NCBI GenBank assembly: GCA_947625715.1 | Contig: CANQPR010000007.1 | Coordinates: 1-26,193, forward strand | DNA from: an uncultured Bacilli bacterium | GTDB taxonomy: Bacteria; Bacillota_I; Bacilli_A; RF39; UBA660 | Direction: 5' to 3' | Length of the DNA: 26,193 nt | Shown: positions 13,471 to 21,588 of the stretch, one piece after another | Layout of the letters: each line of letters begins with the position of its first letter | Position numbering within the stretch: position 1 is the first letter of the stretch | The notes under the pieces: generated by a model | What the model was told of the DNA's origin: nothing | The model's database searches: none | What the model saw: only the letters and a program-made list of their open reading frames with translations | Program-made: the position numbers and the translations under genes

Positions 13471-16400
13471 TTATAAAAATTTTACATGTTCTACTTTGCC
13501 ATTTTTTACCAACGTAATTGTACCATTACCATATGTAGCATTATCATATCGATGTATCACATCAAAAACGGATTGAGAATCAAAATTCTTACCAAACCAA
13601 ATTCCATCACTTCGTTTAAAGACTACATCTAATTTTCCATCACTAATATATTCAATGTCGCTATCTTTATCATAAAGTAAATATTTAAAATTCATGATTT
13701 GCTTAGAATTAATTATTAAATCATCAATTGTAACGACATCACTATTTTCTTTTTGTTGTTCTAGCAAATATTGTTGTAATTGTTTATAACCAATGAAAAT
13801 TATAAAGAAATTATTTTGATTTGGCACTGATGTATATTTTAAAACATTGGTATTTATAACCTTTATAACATCGGCAAAATCAGAATCATAATATTTAGCA
13901 TTTGAAATATCAAAATGCAAATTTTTTAAAGAATTAATTACTATTACTTTGGTATTATTCAATTGGGTCAACAAATTAACAAAAAATGGTAAGAAACTTT
14001 TTATAGCAATATGTCTTTCACTACAAGAGACTGTTAATAATTTATTAAAATTGTATGTACTTATTTGAGCTGTTTCAATATTTACTCCTAATGGTAGGGC
14101 TTCAAAATCATTTATATTCTTTTCTAATATATCCATTGTTACTTCATCAGGAACAATAGGAACTTTATTAGCTTTAGTATTTAACATTTCCTTTAACTTA
14201 TTTATAACATAATTTAAATTTTGACTAAACACATCATCATCCCATATTTTAGCAATTTGAAATTCATATATTTGATCCATTTCAATTAAACCTCGACCAG
14301 GATTTTTCTTAGGAACTATTTTAGCTGGGAAAAAAGCTTGATAATCACTAGAATCAGTCATATTTAAAACTATTTTTTTAGGAAAATTATTATCTATTAC
14401 ATAACCTAAAGTCCCTGTTGAATTGGAACTAAGAATAAAGATAATTCCAACTTTATTACAATTTCTTGTAAAAGATGTAAATTCCAATTCCATAATATTT
14501 TCAAAATTTTCTTTAAATACTTCAAATTGATTAATAATAACAATCATAGTTGGAAAAGGAGCCCTTGATGATTTTACATCATTTAAAAAATCACCACCAT
14601 TTTGGCTATAATATTTATTTCGTTTTTTAAATTCTTCTTCTAACATATAAAACAAAAATTTAATTTTATCATAATCATCAATGCTTAATACTTCGCCCAC
14701 TTGCGGAGCATCTTGAAATTCTTTTAATTTTCCAGCTCCTAAATCAATAATATAAAGATTTACTTCTTTAGCACTATGAGTAGTTATTATAGAATAAACA
14801 ATTGTTTCTAACAATGTATTTTTACCACTTCCACTTATACCAGCAATATAAGTATTACCACAAAAAGAAAGTGGAAGCGTTACTAAACCTTGTTCTTGAT
14901 TTTTAGGATTATCATATTCACCAATCACTGGTTCAATAATATAAGGCTTGGATTGAACATTATATTTTTTAACAATATTTTGATAATATATAACCTCAGG
15001 AATACTATTTAACCATAGACAATTCGTTTTAATATTTTCTCTTAAAGCTAAATTATATAAATATTTTACAATATTAGTTAATTGGTCCCCATAATTTTTT
15101 GTATCTTCTTTTTTTACTTCTTCATTAATTATTTTTAAAGTTTCCGCAGTATTAGATAAGAAAACAATATCATCATCTAATTTTTTCTCAACATTATCAG
15201 TTGGTATATAATTAGCACCCGCATAAGCTGATTGACCAAGTTCATATAGCTCATCATTGCCAACTTGTAAATAAAATCTTCCTACTTCTTTAATGTAAGC
15301 AGCATCTGGTTTTTTTAATAATTCATTACTATCCTCAGGCGTTTGCACTTTTAAACAAACATGAAAACGAGCATTTGACCAAATTTGATCATCTACAACT
15401 CCACTTGGCTTTTGGGTAGATAATATTAAATGAACTCCTAAACTTCGACCAATTCGAGCTGTTGAAATTAACTCATCCATAAATTCTGGTTGCTCAGCTT
15501 TCAATTCAGCAAATTCATCGGAAATAATAAATAAATGGGATAAAGGTTCTGTAACTTTTCCTTCTCTAAATAATCTTTGGTACTTATAAATATCTATAGT
15601 ACTTTCATTATTTTTTTCACGAGCATAATTAAAAATTTTTTGTCTTCTTTGCAACTCACTTTTTATAGAAACCAAAGTTCTATCCATTTCATTTTTATCT
15701 AAATTAGTAATAGTTCCAATTAAATGGGGAATTTTAACTCCTGTTTCTCGGTTTTCAAATGCTCCTGCTAATCCACCACCCTTATAATCAATCAAAACAA
15801 ATTGTACTTCATAAGGATTATAATTTATAGCCATTGATAAAATAAAAGTTATAATAAATTCTGATTTACCACTACCAGTGGAACCCGCAATTAACCCATG
15901 AGGTCCATGATATTTTTCGTGTAAATCTAGTTCAATTAATTTATTATTTTCCTTCATTCCTACCGGTGCTTTTAAACTAATCGTTGGATTGTTTGTTTGC
16001 CATTTCGATAAAACATTTAACTGTTCAATTTGCCCAACATTATACATATCCAAAAATGATAAAGAACTTGGAATATCATATTTTCCACCCTTAATATTTA
16101 CAGGAATATTGGCAATTATTTTGGCATATTTATCTAATGGCAAATTAACTTTATAAGTTGTCAAAAAAGAAAGAGGTTCTTTATTAGTTTGATTCTTTTC
16201 AATAATCATTCCATTTTTATCAATTATTTGGATTAAAGAATTAAATTTACTTGGGATATTTTTAATACTATTTTCAAAAATCAATAAAGAAAAACCATAA
16301 TTATCATTGTCATCAATTATTTTGTTTATAACTGTTAATTCTCTTGCTAATATAAAATCATCAGTAATAAGTAAATAATATTCATTATACTTTTTGTTTT

Positions 16401-17982
16401 CATCGCTTTTTCGACCTTCATAAATTTGTTCTAAATACATCGATAATTTATTAACTTCTTCACTATTAGTAGCAAAAAAACGTTGATCATAATTTTCATT
16501 CCAATTATGAGCAAGATATTTTAAAAATTCCCATTTACTTTCATTATATTCATTAGTTATCATAACAATTTTTAAATCAATGGCACTATGAAAATAAATG
16601 ATTTGTAAGATTAAAGATTTAATATAATCATCACTATAAGTGGCATCAAAAACAATTGGTACAACTTTATTCTCTTTTAAAGATAAAGTAATTGGTACTT
16701 CTTTCAACAAATATTTTTGCGTAGATACTTTTAAGGCCATTTCTTGTAAATTATCTTCATATAAAGTAAATTCACTTTTTTCAGCATTAATTTTTATTTT
16801 AGCTTCAATATTTCCGATTCCTAATGTTAAAGCTAAAAAATCATTATCAGTTATTTCTCGATTCCATATATCATTGCTATTATTTAAAATATTAGCTTCT
16901 ATTTTATCTAAAGGTATATTATTATTTTTCAAAATATTTTCTTGTTTCAATACTATATTATTAATTTCTTTTTGCTTAGTTGTAATATATTCTTGATATT
17001 TAGTTTGCCGAAGCTTTTCTTTTTTCTTTAAACTATTTTTTTCCCAACGTTCCATTAAAAGTGGTAAAAACAAACCAACAACAAGCATTGAGCCAAATAT
17101 TACACTTTCCAAAACCAAAGTTAAAACATCACTACTACCTTTAGCAAAACTATATACACTACTAACTAAAGAAGTTGCACTAGTAATAGTTAAAACGGCA
17201 GAGGAACCAATTGTAAAAACAGCCGGCATTCTCTCAGAATTATCTTTACTAGGTGGATTATCAATATTAATTTCCACTAAAACAATTTCATTTTTTAACC
17301 GCGGAGTATGAACAAATAATTGACTTTCATTGTATAATTTAACATTTTTTTCAATATCATTAACTAAAGAAGGTAAAACATTTTCTTCTTCACTTCTTTT
17401 TATTGCTGTAAGATTTACAACAACATTATCAAAAATACTGGCTACTAAAAGAAAACGACCCATATAAACAATTTGTATTCCATCAATAAATATTGTATCG
17501 CCTACAACTAATTTTGCTTTTAAAAACAAATGGGAATTTAAATAAGCTAACCCTTGAAATTTATTTTCAATAATGCCATTATTTATACTAAGAGCTATAT
17601 CCGGTAAAGTATTTAAAATAATATGGTTTAAATTAGATTTACCAATGTTAATAAAATTGACATCAAGAATACTAAAAGCTTTAAAATCACTAAAATCTGG
17701 TAAAACATAAACACATATAAAACTTTCCATATCAGCAAAACGAATATTAAATTTCATATTACTAGTTAATATAATATATTTTACAACTTCATTATTATAA
17801 ACTAATTGTAATTTTTCATCAGCATAAATAATCCAACTATTTTTATCACTTTTTAAATTCAACACTTCATCATACACGGTTTTATCAGCATGAATACTTA
17901 AATTTAAAGCATATATTTTTTCAATTTTACTAGGTAAAGAGTAACTATTTATTTTATTATTATCACCAATTAATAATTTCAT
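13471..17982 (-). CDS. essC: Type VII secretion membrane ATPase EssC/YukBA
   Basis: A 1503-aa protein, close to the length of S. aureus EssC and B. subtilis YukBA. The N-terminal 230 residues are beta-rich, matching the tandem FHA-like domains. Two membrane segments lie at about 255-280 and 285-308, followed by a Lys-rich coiled-coil region (about 310-355). FtsK/SpoIIIE ATPase domain 1 has an intact Walker A, GSTGSGKS (about 698-705), 'VLIDYKGGGLAG', and Walker B with the catalytic pair in 'LFIISDEFAEL' (about 817). Domain 2 has GISGSGKNT (about 1047) with Asn in the magnesium-binding position and 'VIINQFEVF' instead of a DE pair. The third domain has no P-loop. It powers export of WXG100 substrates. 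Its own promoter is at 18009-18037, divergent from a structured RNA. Confidence 0.96.
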   Translation of the reverse strand: MKLLIGDNNKINSYSLPSKIEKIYALNLSIHADKTVYDEVLNLKSDKNSWIIYADEKLQLVYNNEVVKYIILTSNMKFNIRFADMESFICVYVLPDFSDFKAFSILDVNFINIGKSNLNHIILNTLPDIALSINNGIIENKFQGLAYLNSHLFLKAKLVVGDTIFIDGIQIVYMGRFLLVASIFDNVVVNLTAIKRSEEENVLPSLVNDIEKNVKLYNESQLFVHTPRLKNEIVLVEINIDNPPSKDNSERMPAVFTIGSSAVLTITSATSLVSSVYSFAKGSSDVLTLVLESVIFGSMLVVGLFLPLLMERWEKNSLKKKEKLRQTKYQEYITTKQKEINNIVLKQENILKNNNIPLDKIEANILNNSNDIWNREITDNDFLALTLGIGNIEAKIKINAEKSEFTLYEDNLQEMALKVSTQKYLLKEVPITLSLKENKVVPIVFDATYSDDYIKSLILQIIYFHSAIDLKIVMITNEYNESKWEFLKYLAHNWNENYDQRFFATNSEEVNKLSMYLEQIYEGRKSDENKKYNEYYLLITDDFILARELTVINKIIDDNDNYGFSLLIFENSIKNIPSKFNSLIQIIDKNGMIIEKNQTNKEPLSFLTTYKVNLPLDKYAKIIANIPVNIKGGKYDIPSSLSFLDMYNVGQIEQLNVLSKWQTNNPTISLKAPVGMKENNKLIELDLHEKYHGPHGLIAGSTGSGKSEFIITFILSMAINYNPYEVQFVLIDYKGGGLAGAFENRETGVKIPHLIGTITNLDKNEMDRTLVSIKSELQRRQKIFNYAREKNNESTIDIYKYQRLFREGKVTEPLSHLFIISDEFAELKAEQPEFMDELISTARIGRSLGVHLILSTQKPSGVVDDQIWSNARFHVCLKVQTPEDSNELLKKPDAAYIKEVGRFYLQVGNDELYELGQSAYAGANYIPTDNVEKKLDDDIVFLSNTAETLKIINEEVKKEDTKNYGDQLTNIVKYLYNLALRENIKTNCLWLNSIPEVIYYQNIVKKYNVQSKPYIIEPVIGEYDNPKNQEQGLVTLPLSFCGNTYIAGISGSGKNTLLETIVYSIITTHSAKEVNLYIIDLGAGKLKEFQDAPQVGEVLSIDDYDKIKFLFYMLEEEFKKRNKYYSQNGGDFLNDVKSSRAPFPTMIVIINQFEVFKENFENIMELEFTSFTRNCNKVGIIFILSSNSTGTLGYVIDNNFPKKIVLNMTDSSDYQAFFPAKIVPKKNPGRGLIEMDQIYEFQIAKIWDDDVFSQNLNYVINKLKEMLNTKANKVPIVPDEVTMDILEKNINDFEALPLGVNIETAQISTYNFNKLLTVSCSERHIAIKSFLPFFVNLLTQLNNTKVIVINSLKNLHFDISNAKYYDSDFADVIKVINTNVLKYTSVPNQNNFFIIFIGYKQLQQYLLEQQKENSDVVTIDDLIINSKQIMNFKYLLYDKDSDIEYISDGKLDVVFKRSDGIWFGKNFDSQSVFDVIHRYDNATYGNGTITLVKNGKVEHVKFL

Positions 17983-18008
17983 AGTAACACCCTTTCCTAT
18001 TCTTAAAT

Positions 18009-18037
18009 ATTATACCGTCAAAACAAACAAATAACAA
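18009..18037 (-). promoter_or_regulatory. Promoter of the essC-esaB unit
   Basis: TTGTTA (18032-18037), a 17-base spacer and consensus TATAAT (18009-18014), 26 bases before the essC ATG at 17982, with AAAGGG as ribosome site. Its -35 lies ten bases from the -35 of the divergent RNA promoter, so one regulator or polymerase competition could couple the two. Confidence 0.8.
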
Positions 18038-18047
18038 TAAAAAACTA

Positions 18048-18077
18048 TTGACAAAGATATTTTTTTTATGATAAAGT
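18048..18077 (+). promoter_or_regulatory. Strong promoter of the structured RNA
   Basis: A consensus TTGACA (18048-18053), an 18-base spacer ending in TG-A, and TAAAGT (18072-18077), forming an extended -10. The decamer TTTATGATAA that overlaps the -10 (18066-18075) is repeated at 18155-18164 and inverted at 18082-18091, so the start region holds a 10-bp inverted repeat that could be an operator. Confidence 0.7.
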
Positions 18078-18083
18078 TTTATT

Positions 18084-18521
18084 ATCATAAAGTAGTCATT
18101 ACTTATGAGTTAGTTAATTTATTTAATATAAATTAACGATAGTTAGTATAGTACTTTATGATAAGTTGTGAATACTCACAGTTATAAGCGATTAGTAGAA
18201 AATCGCATATTAGTTATATTAATCGTAACATGTGTACACGAATTTTTATGAATAGAACTGTGGTATTTAAATGAGAAAGTGACTCAGAAGCTAGATTACA
18301 TTTTAGTTTAGTTTTGGAACAAACTCGGGTATTATATGGAAATTAGCTACTTCAATAATACTTTTAGAAAACAGTGTTCGTTGAATTATTTAGCGATAAT
18401 TTGATGCGTTTTTAGTAAAAAAGTGATTAAGTTTTTACTTTTTGGTGTTTTTTTATAAATCGTCAATTGACATGTGACGATTCTTAACGAAAAGTGATGG
18501 ACTAGATTCATTACTTTTTTT
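18084..18521 (+). ncRNA. Unassigned structured RNA of about 440 nt between the two type VII secretion units
   Basis: The 569-base gap between essC and the small T7SS genes has no credible reading frame on either strand, but holds a promoter, a terminator and a chain of stems on the plus strand. Stems seen: 18082-18094/18152-18164 (13 bp, perfect), inside it 18113-18121/18129-18137 (9 bp); 18167-18171/18176-18180; 18188-18193/18201-18206; a multi-part domain closed by 18255-18267/18357-18379 that contains 18272-18275/18283-18286, 18289-18293/18344-18348 and 18310-18314/18321-18325; 18384-18389/18396-18401; 18414-18421/18432-18439 (8 bp); 18458-18465/18475-18482 (8 bp). G-U pairs in two stems (18262/18362 and the terminator) favour the plus strand. 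I looked for tmRNA, RNase P, SRP, T-box and 6S hallmarks and found none. The exact 5' end is inferred from the promoter. Role unknown. Confidence 0.65.
18490..18521 (+). terminator. Intrinsic terminator of the structured RNA
   Basis: Arms 18490-18499 and 18509-18518 pair over 10 bp with one G-U pair, a 9-base loop and seven Ts (18515-18521). On the minus strand the G-U becomes an A-C mismatch, so the hairpin is built for plus-strand transcription. Confidence 0.8.
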
Positions 18522-18527
18522 GCATAT

Positions 18528-18550
18528 AAAAACTTCCCTAAAAGGAAAGT
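18528..18550 (-). terminator. Intrinsic terminator of the WXG100 unit
   Basis: Minus-strand arms ACTTTCC (18544-18550) and GGGAAGT (18532-18538) with a G-U pair valid only on this strand, a 5-base loop and five Ts (complement of 18528-18532). It starts just after the stop of the acidic 97-aa gene and is back-to-back with the terminator of the structured RNA. Confidence 0.75.
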
Positions 18551-18551
18551 G

Positions 18552-18845
18552 TTAAAACAAATCATTTAAATCTGCTAAATCAACATTATCATCATGGTTA
18601 TCAACAAAATCTGATTTTTCATCTTCTTCCATTAAAGAATCATCAGCAAGCTCTTCTTCTTCCTCATCAAACTCATCTGTATCATCATCATCAACATTTA
18701 AAGTTAAAATATTAATACCTCGAGCATTAAAATATTGAAAAGTTTTTTTTACATTCTCAGGAAGAGAATCATCAATTATTAATCTACCATTTTCATCAAC
18801 ATATTTAGCATACTTCGCTTTAGCTTCGTCAGTTAATCTTATCAT
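18552..18845 (-). CDS. Acidic 97-aa protein of the type VII secretion unit
   Basis: Residues 1-50 look folded ('LTDEAKAKYAKYVDENGRLIIDD', 'VKKTFQYFNARGINILTLNV'), while residues 51-97 are almost all Asp/Glu, including runs such as DDDD and EEEEE, ending in 'LADLNDLF'. No signal or membrane segment. The start overlaps the stop of the WXG100-like gene (ATGA), so the two are translated together. A soluble acidic partner next to a WXG100 gene suggests a chaperone, an adaptor for EssC, or a DNA-mimic-type tail; none is proven. Family not recognised. Last gene of its unit, followed by a terminator. Confidence 0.75.
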   Translation of the reverse strand: MIRLTDEAKAKYAKYVDENGRLIIDDSLPENVKKTFQYFNARGINILTLNVDDDDTDEFDEEEEELADDSLMEEDEKSDFVDNHDDNVDLADLNDLF

Positions 18846-19132
18846 CGTTCATCTTGGTATACAGCTGAATCAAATTCTTTTGTATATAAATCTAACCACT
18901 TATAAGCTGTTTTATAATCTTCTAAATCATTAGATAAATTCTTTATAGCTTGGGTATAAAAAGTTTTGGCTTTTTTACCATTCCAATAAGGTCCAGCTTC
19001 ATTACCATTCATCATTTTTTGAATATTAGTACTTAAATTTATTATTTCTTTAGAAATAGCATCTAAATCTTGATTAATACTATTTAACATACTTCTAATT
19101 TCACTTTTTTTAGTACCTAAAGTAACCTTCAT
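18842..19132 (-). CDS. WXG100-family (EsxA-like) protein
   Basis: A 96-aa helical-hairpin protein with the turn 'YWNGKKAKTFY' near residues 49-59, a WXG motif (W-N-G) flanked by two long amphipathic helices. Length and layout fit WXG100 proteins, which form dimers and are exported by EssC. The C-terminal 'YTKEFDSAVYQDER' could include the export signal, although the usual YxxxD/E is only loosely matched. The ATG at 19132 has AGGAGG five bases upstream. It is 14 bases after the 123-aa gene and overlaps the acidic gene. Likely a secreted substrate or structural component of the EssC system encoded just downstream. Confidence 0.8.
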   Translation of the reverse strand: MKVTLGTKKSEIRSMLNSINQDLDAISKEIINLSTNIQKMMNGNEAGPYWNGKKAKTFYTQAIKNLSNDLEDYKTAYKWLDLYTKEFDSAVYQDER

Positions 19133-19146
19133 ATTTCCTCCTTATA

Positions 19147-19518
19147 TTAATTTAAACTCTCTAATGTATCTTCTAATTGTTTAACTTTACTTTGTAATTG
19201 AGCAAATTCAAAATGACGCGCTAATAACTGTTTCTTTTGTCCGCATAAACGACCTTGATTTCTGCATTTATTACCTAATTTTTGTAAAGATTTTTTGGTA
19301 GCTTCATCAACATAAGCTTTTCCTTTAATAAAGGAATCTCCTGCTTTTGTAAAAGAATTTTTTAATTTTTCATAACTTTTACGTAATTCTTCATAAATTT
19401 TTTCAGCTTCTTCATTAACTTGAATGTTATTTACATCAACCTTTGAAGAAACATTTTTGATTCTATATTTTTCAAGTTCGGCTGGACTTTTAATATATAA
19501 CCCTCTAATTGATGCCAT
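19147..19518 (-). CDS. Helical 123-aa protein of the type VII secretion unit
   Basis: A mostly helical, Lys-rich protein: residues 35-80 and 95-123 are long amphipathic helices, joined by a short segment with two cysteines ('NKCRNQGRLCGQKK', about 83-96). The N-terminus 'SIRGLYIKSPAELEKYRI' looks like a small cap. There is no WXG motif and no signal peptide. It heads the unit (promoter at 19546-19574, AAAGGAG before the ATG) ahead of the WXG100-like gene, so it could be the heterodimer partner of that protein, a small LXG-type helper or a substrate. I do not recognise the family; the T7SS link comes from position. Confidence 0.65.
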   Translation of the reverse strand: MASIRGLYIKSPAELEKYRIKNVSSKVDVNNIQVNEEAEKIYEELRKSYEKLKNSFTKAGDSFIKGKAYVDEATKKSLQKLGNKCRNQGRLCGQKKQLLARHFEFAQLQSKVKQLEDTLESLN

Positions 19519-19545
19519 ACAAACTCTCCTTTCTATTATGTGTTA

Positions 19546-19574
19546 ATAATAGCACAAAAATTTTAATAAAACAA
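19546..19574 (-). promoter_or_regulatory. Promoter of the small T7SS gene unit
   Basis: TTGTTT (19569-19574), a 17-base spacer ending in TG-C, and TATTAT (19546-19551), an extended -10 lying 27 bases before the ATG at 19518. Confidence 0.6.
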
Positions 19575-19581
19575 TCACTAT

Positions 19582-19627
19582 AAAATAAAATTGTCAATCA
19601 TCGTCAAAAAAAAGATGATTTTATTTT
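19582..19627 (-). terminator. Hairpin at the end of ftsH, possible terminator
   Basis: A 10-bp A/T stem (19582-19591 with 19618-19627) encloses a second pairing (CATC/GATG); the ftsH stop codon (19621-19623) lies in the first arm. No T-run follows on the minus strand, so termination is likely weak and some ftsH operon transcripts may read into the T7SS unit. Confidence 0.35.
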
Positions 19628-21588
19628 TCTTCATCTTCTTTTGTTTCTATTTCTTCAATTTTCTTTTCTAGCTCTTCTTTAGACATTTTTTCATAATCTT
19701 TTATTTTTAATTCTTGAGCTTTTTTTTCTAATTCTTCTTGTTCTTTGTCAATGATTTTACCATATTTTACTAAAGAATCTATTTCTTCTTTGGTAATTGT
19801 TTCTCTTTCTATTAAAGTATTTGATAACAACATAATTAAATCTTTATTTTCTTTTAATATTTTTTTGGCATTTTCATAACAAGATGTAATAATTTTTCTT
19901 GCTTCTTGGTCAATTTCCAAAGCAACTTGATCAGAATAATTTTTGGTTTTATTATAATCTCTTCCTAAAAAGACATTTTCACCAGTACTTGATTCATAAC
20001 GAATTGGTCCAAGTTCACTCATACCATATTCTGTTACCATACTACGCGCTAATTCGGTAGCATTTTTAAAATCATTACTTGCTCCTGTTGTTATATCATC
20101 TAAGTATAATTCCTCGGCAGCTCTTCCACCTAAATTACTTGTAATCATAGCAATCATTTCTCTTTTTGTATAACGAGTAATATTATCTTCTTTTGGTGTA
20201 TAAGCCGTATAACCACCCGCCATACCACGAGGAATAATAGTTATTTTTTGAACTTCCATAGCATCTTTTAATTTTAAACCTATTACGGCATGACCAGATT
20301 CATGAACCGCTGTAAGCCATTTAACTTCATCACTAACTTTTCGTGATTTTTTAGCTGGCCCCATTAACACACGGTCTGTTGCTTCATCAATATCTTCCAA
20401 AGTAATAGCATCTTCATTTTTTCGTACAGCAAGTAGTGCTGCTTCATTCATTAAATTTTCCAAATCAGCTCCAGAAAAACCAGAAGTTCGACTAGAAATG
20501 CTTTTTAAATCAACATCTTTACTTAATATTTTATCTTTAGCATGAACTTTTAAAATAGCTTCTCTTTCTAGTGTATCAGGTAAACTTACGGTTACTTGGC
20601 GATCAAATCTTCCTGGTCTAAGTAAAGCAGGGTCTAATACATCTGGTCTATTAGTAGCGGCAATAATAATAATACCTTCATTAGCGCCAAAACCATCCAT
20701 TTCTGTTAATAATTGGTTTAAAGTTTGTTCACGTTCATCATGTCCACCGCCAATACCACTTCCTCTTTGACGACCAACAGCATCAATTTCATCAATAAAA
20801 ATTAAACATGGTGCATTTCTTTTTGCTTCTTTAAACATATCTCTTACTCGTGAAGCACCAACCCCAACAAACAATTCAACAAAATCAGAACCACTTATAT
20901 AATAAAATGGTACATTAGCTTCACCAGCTACAGCTTTAGCAAGTAAAGTTTTACCAGTTCCAGGAGGACCTACTAATAAAACACCTTTTGGAATTCTTGC
21001 TCCCAATTTTTGAAATTTTTTCGGATTTTTCAAGAAATCAATTAATTCTGCTACTTCTTCTTTTTCTTCTTTTAAACCTGCAACATCAGCAAAACGAACT
21101 TTTCCACCATCTTCACTTAACTTAGCCCGACTTTTACCAAAATCCATACTTCCTTTATTACTGTTAGACATTTTTACAAAAATAAAGTAAGTTGCTCCCA
21201 CTAAAATAATTAAAGGCAAAATATTAATTAAAATATATACCCATGAAATTGTTCCTGGATCAGGATTAGTTTCATAAACTGTCAAATTATTAGCTTCAGC
21301 ATATTTAACAACATTACTTAACTCAGCTTCTACCACAGCAGTTTTAAATTTTTCATTTTCTTGATAATTTTTTAACTTACCTTCTATATAGTAAACACTT
21401 TCTTCACTAGAAGGTGTTATTGATATTTCTGTGACATTTTTATTAGCTATCTCAGTCATTAATTCCCCAGTTGTTATTTCTTTAGTTATTGTTCTGCCAA
21501 AATTCAAAACATTTAACACTACAAAAATCACAATAATTAAAATTATATAAGGGAATAAATTTTTTAATGTATTTGTATTTCTTTTCAT
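19621..21588 (-). CDS. ftsH: ATP-dependent zinc metalloprotease FtsH
   Basis: A 655-aa FtsH, normal length. Two membrane helices (about 9-29 and 108-130) flank the extracytoplasmic domain. The AAA+ domain has Walker A GPPGTGKT (about 207-214), Walker B 'CLIFIDEIDAVG' and the second region of homology 'AATNRPDVLDPALLRPGRFD' with Arg fingers. The protease domain has the zinc site HESGH (about 429-433). The C-terminus is a long charged coiled coil. It degrades membrane and regulatory proteins. It starts within the tilS stop (ATGA overlap). The common hpt gene between tilS and ftsH is missing here. Confidence 0.97.
   Translation of the reverse strand: MKRNTNTLKNLFPYIILIIVIFVVLNVLNFGRTITKEITTGELMTEIANKNVTEISITPSSEESVYYIEGKLKNYQENEKFKTAVVEAELSNVVKYAEANNLTVYETNPDPGTISWVYILINILPLIILVGATYFIFVKMSNSNKGSMDFGKSRAKLSEDGGKVRFADVAGLKEEKEEVAELIDFLKNPKKFQKLGARIPKGVLLVGPPGTGKTLLAKAVAGEANVPFYYISGSDFVELFVGVGASRVRDMFKEAKRNAPCLIFIDEIDAVGRQRGSGIGGGHDEREQTLNQLLTEMDGFGANEGIIIIAATNRPDVLDPALLRPGRFDRQVTVSLPDTLEREAILKVHAKDKILSKDVDLKSISSRTSGFSGADLENLMNEAALLAVRKNEDAITLEDIDEATDRVLMGPAKKSRKVSDEVKWLTAVHESGHAVIGLKLKDAMEVQKITIIPRGMAGGYTAYTPKEDNITRYTKREMIAMITSNLGGRAAEELYLDDITTGASNDFKNATELARSMVTEYGMSELGPIRYESSTGENVFLGRDYNKTKNYSDQVALEIDQEARKIITSCYENAKKILKENKDLIMLLSNTLIERETITKEEIDSLVKYGKIIDKEQEELEKKAQELKIKDYEKMSKEELEKKIEEIETKEDEEK

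Noticed and set aside
18068..18139. Short plus-strand reading frame (about 22 codons) at the start of the structured RNA
   Set aside because: Its ATG lies in the -10 box of the promoter and has no ribosome site, so it cannot be translated from that transcript.
18241..18350. T-box leader or RNase P/tmRNA identity for the structured RNA
   Set aside because: The text around GAGAAAGTGACTCAG recalls the RNase P 'GAGGAAAGTCC' box, but the partner box ACAGAA-type region is missing; there is no T-box GGNACC core and no tRNA-like ends.
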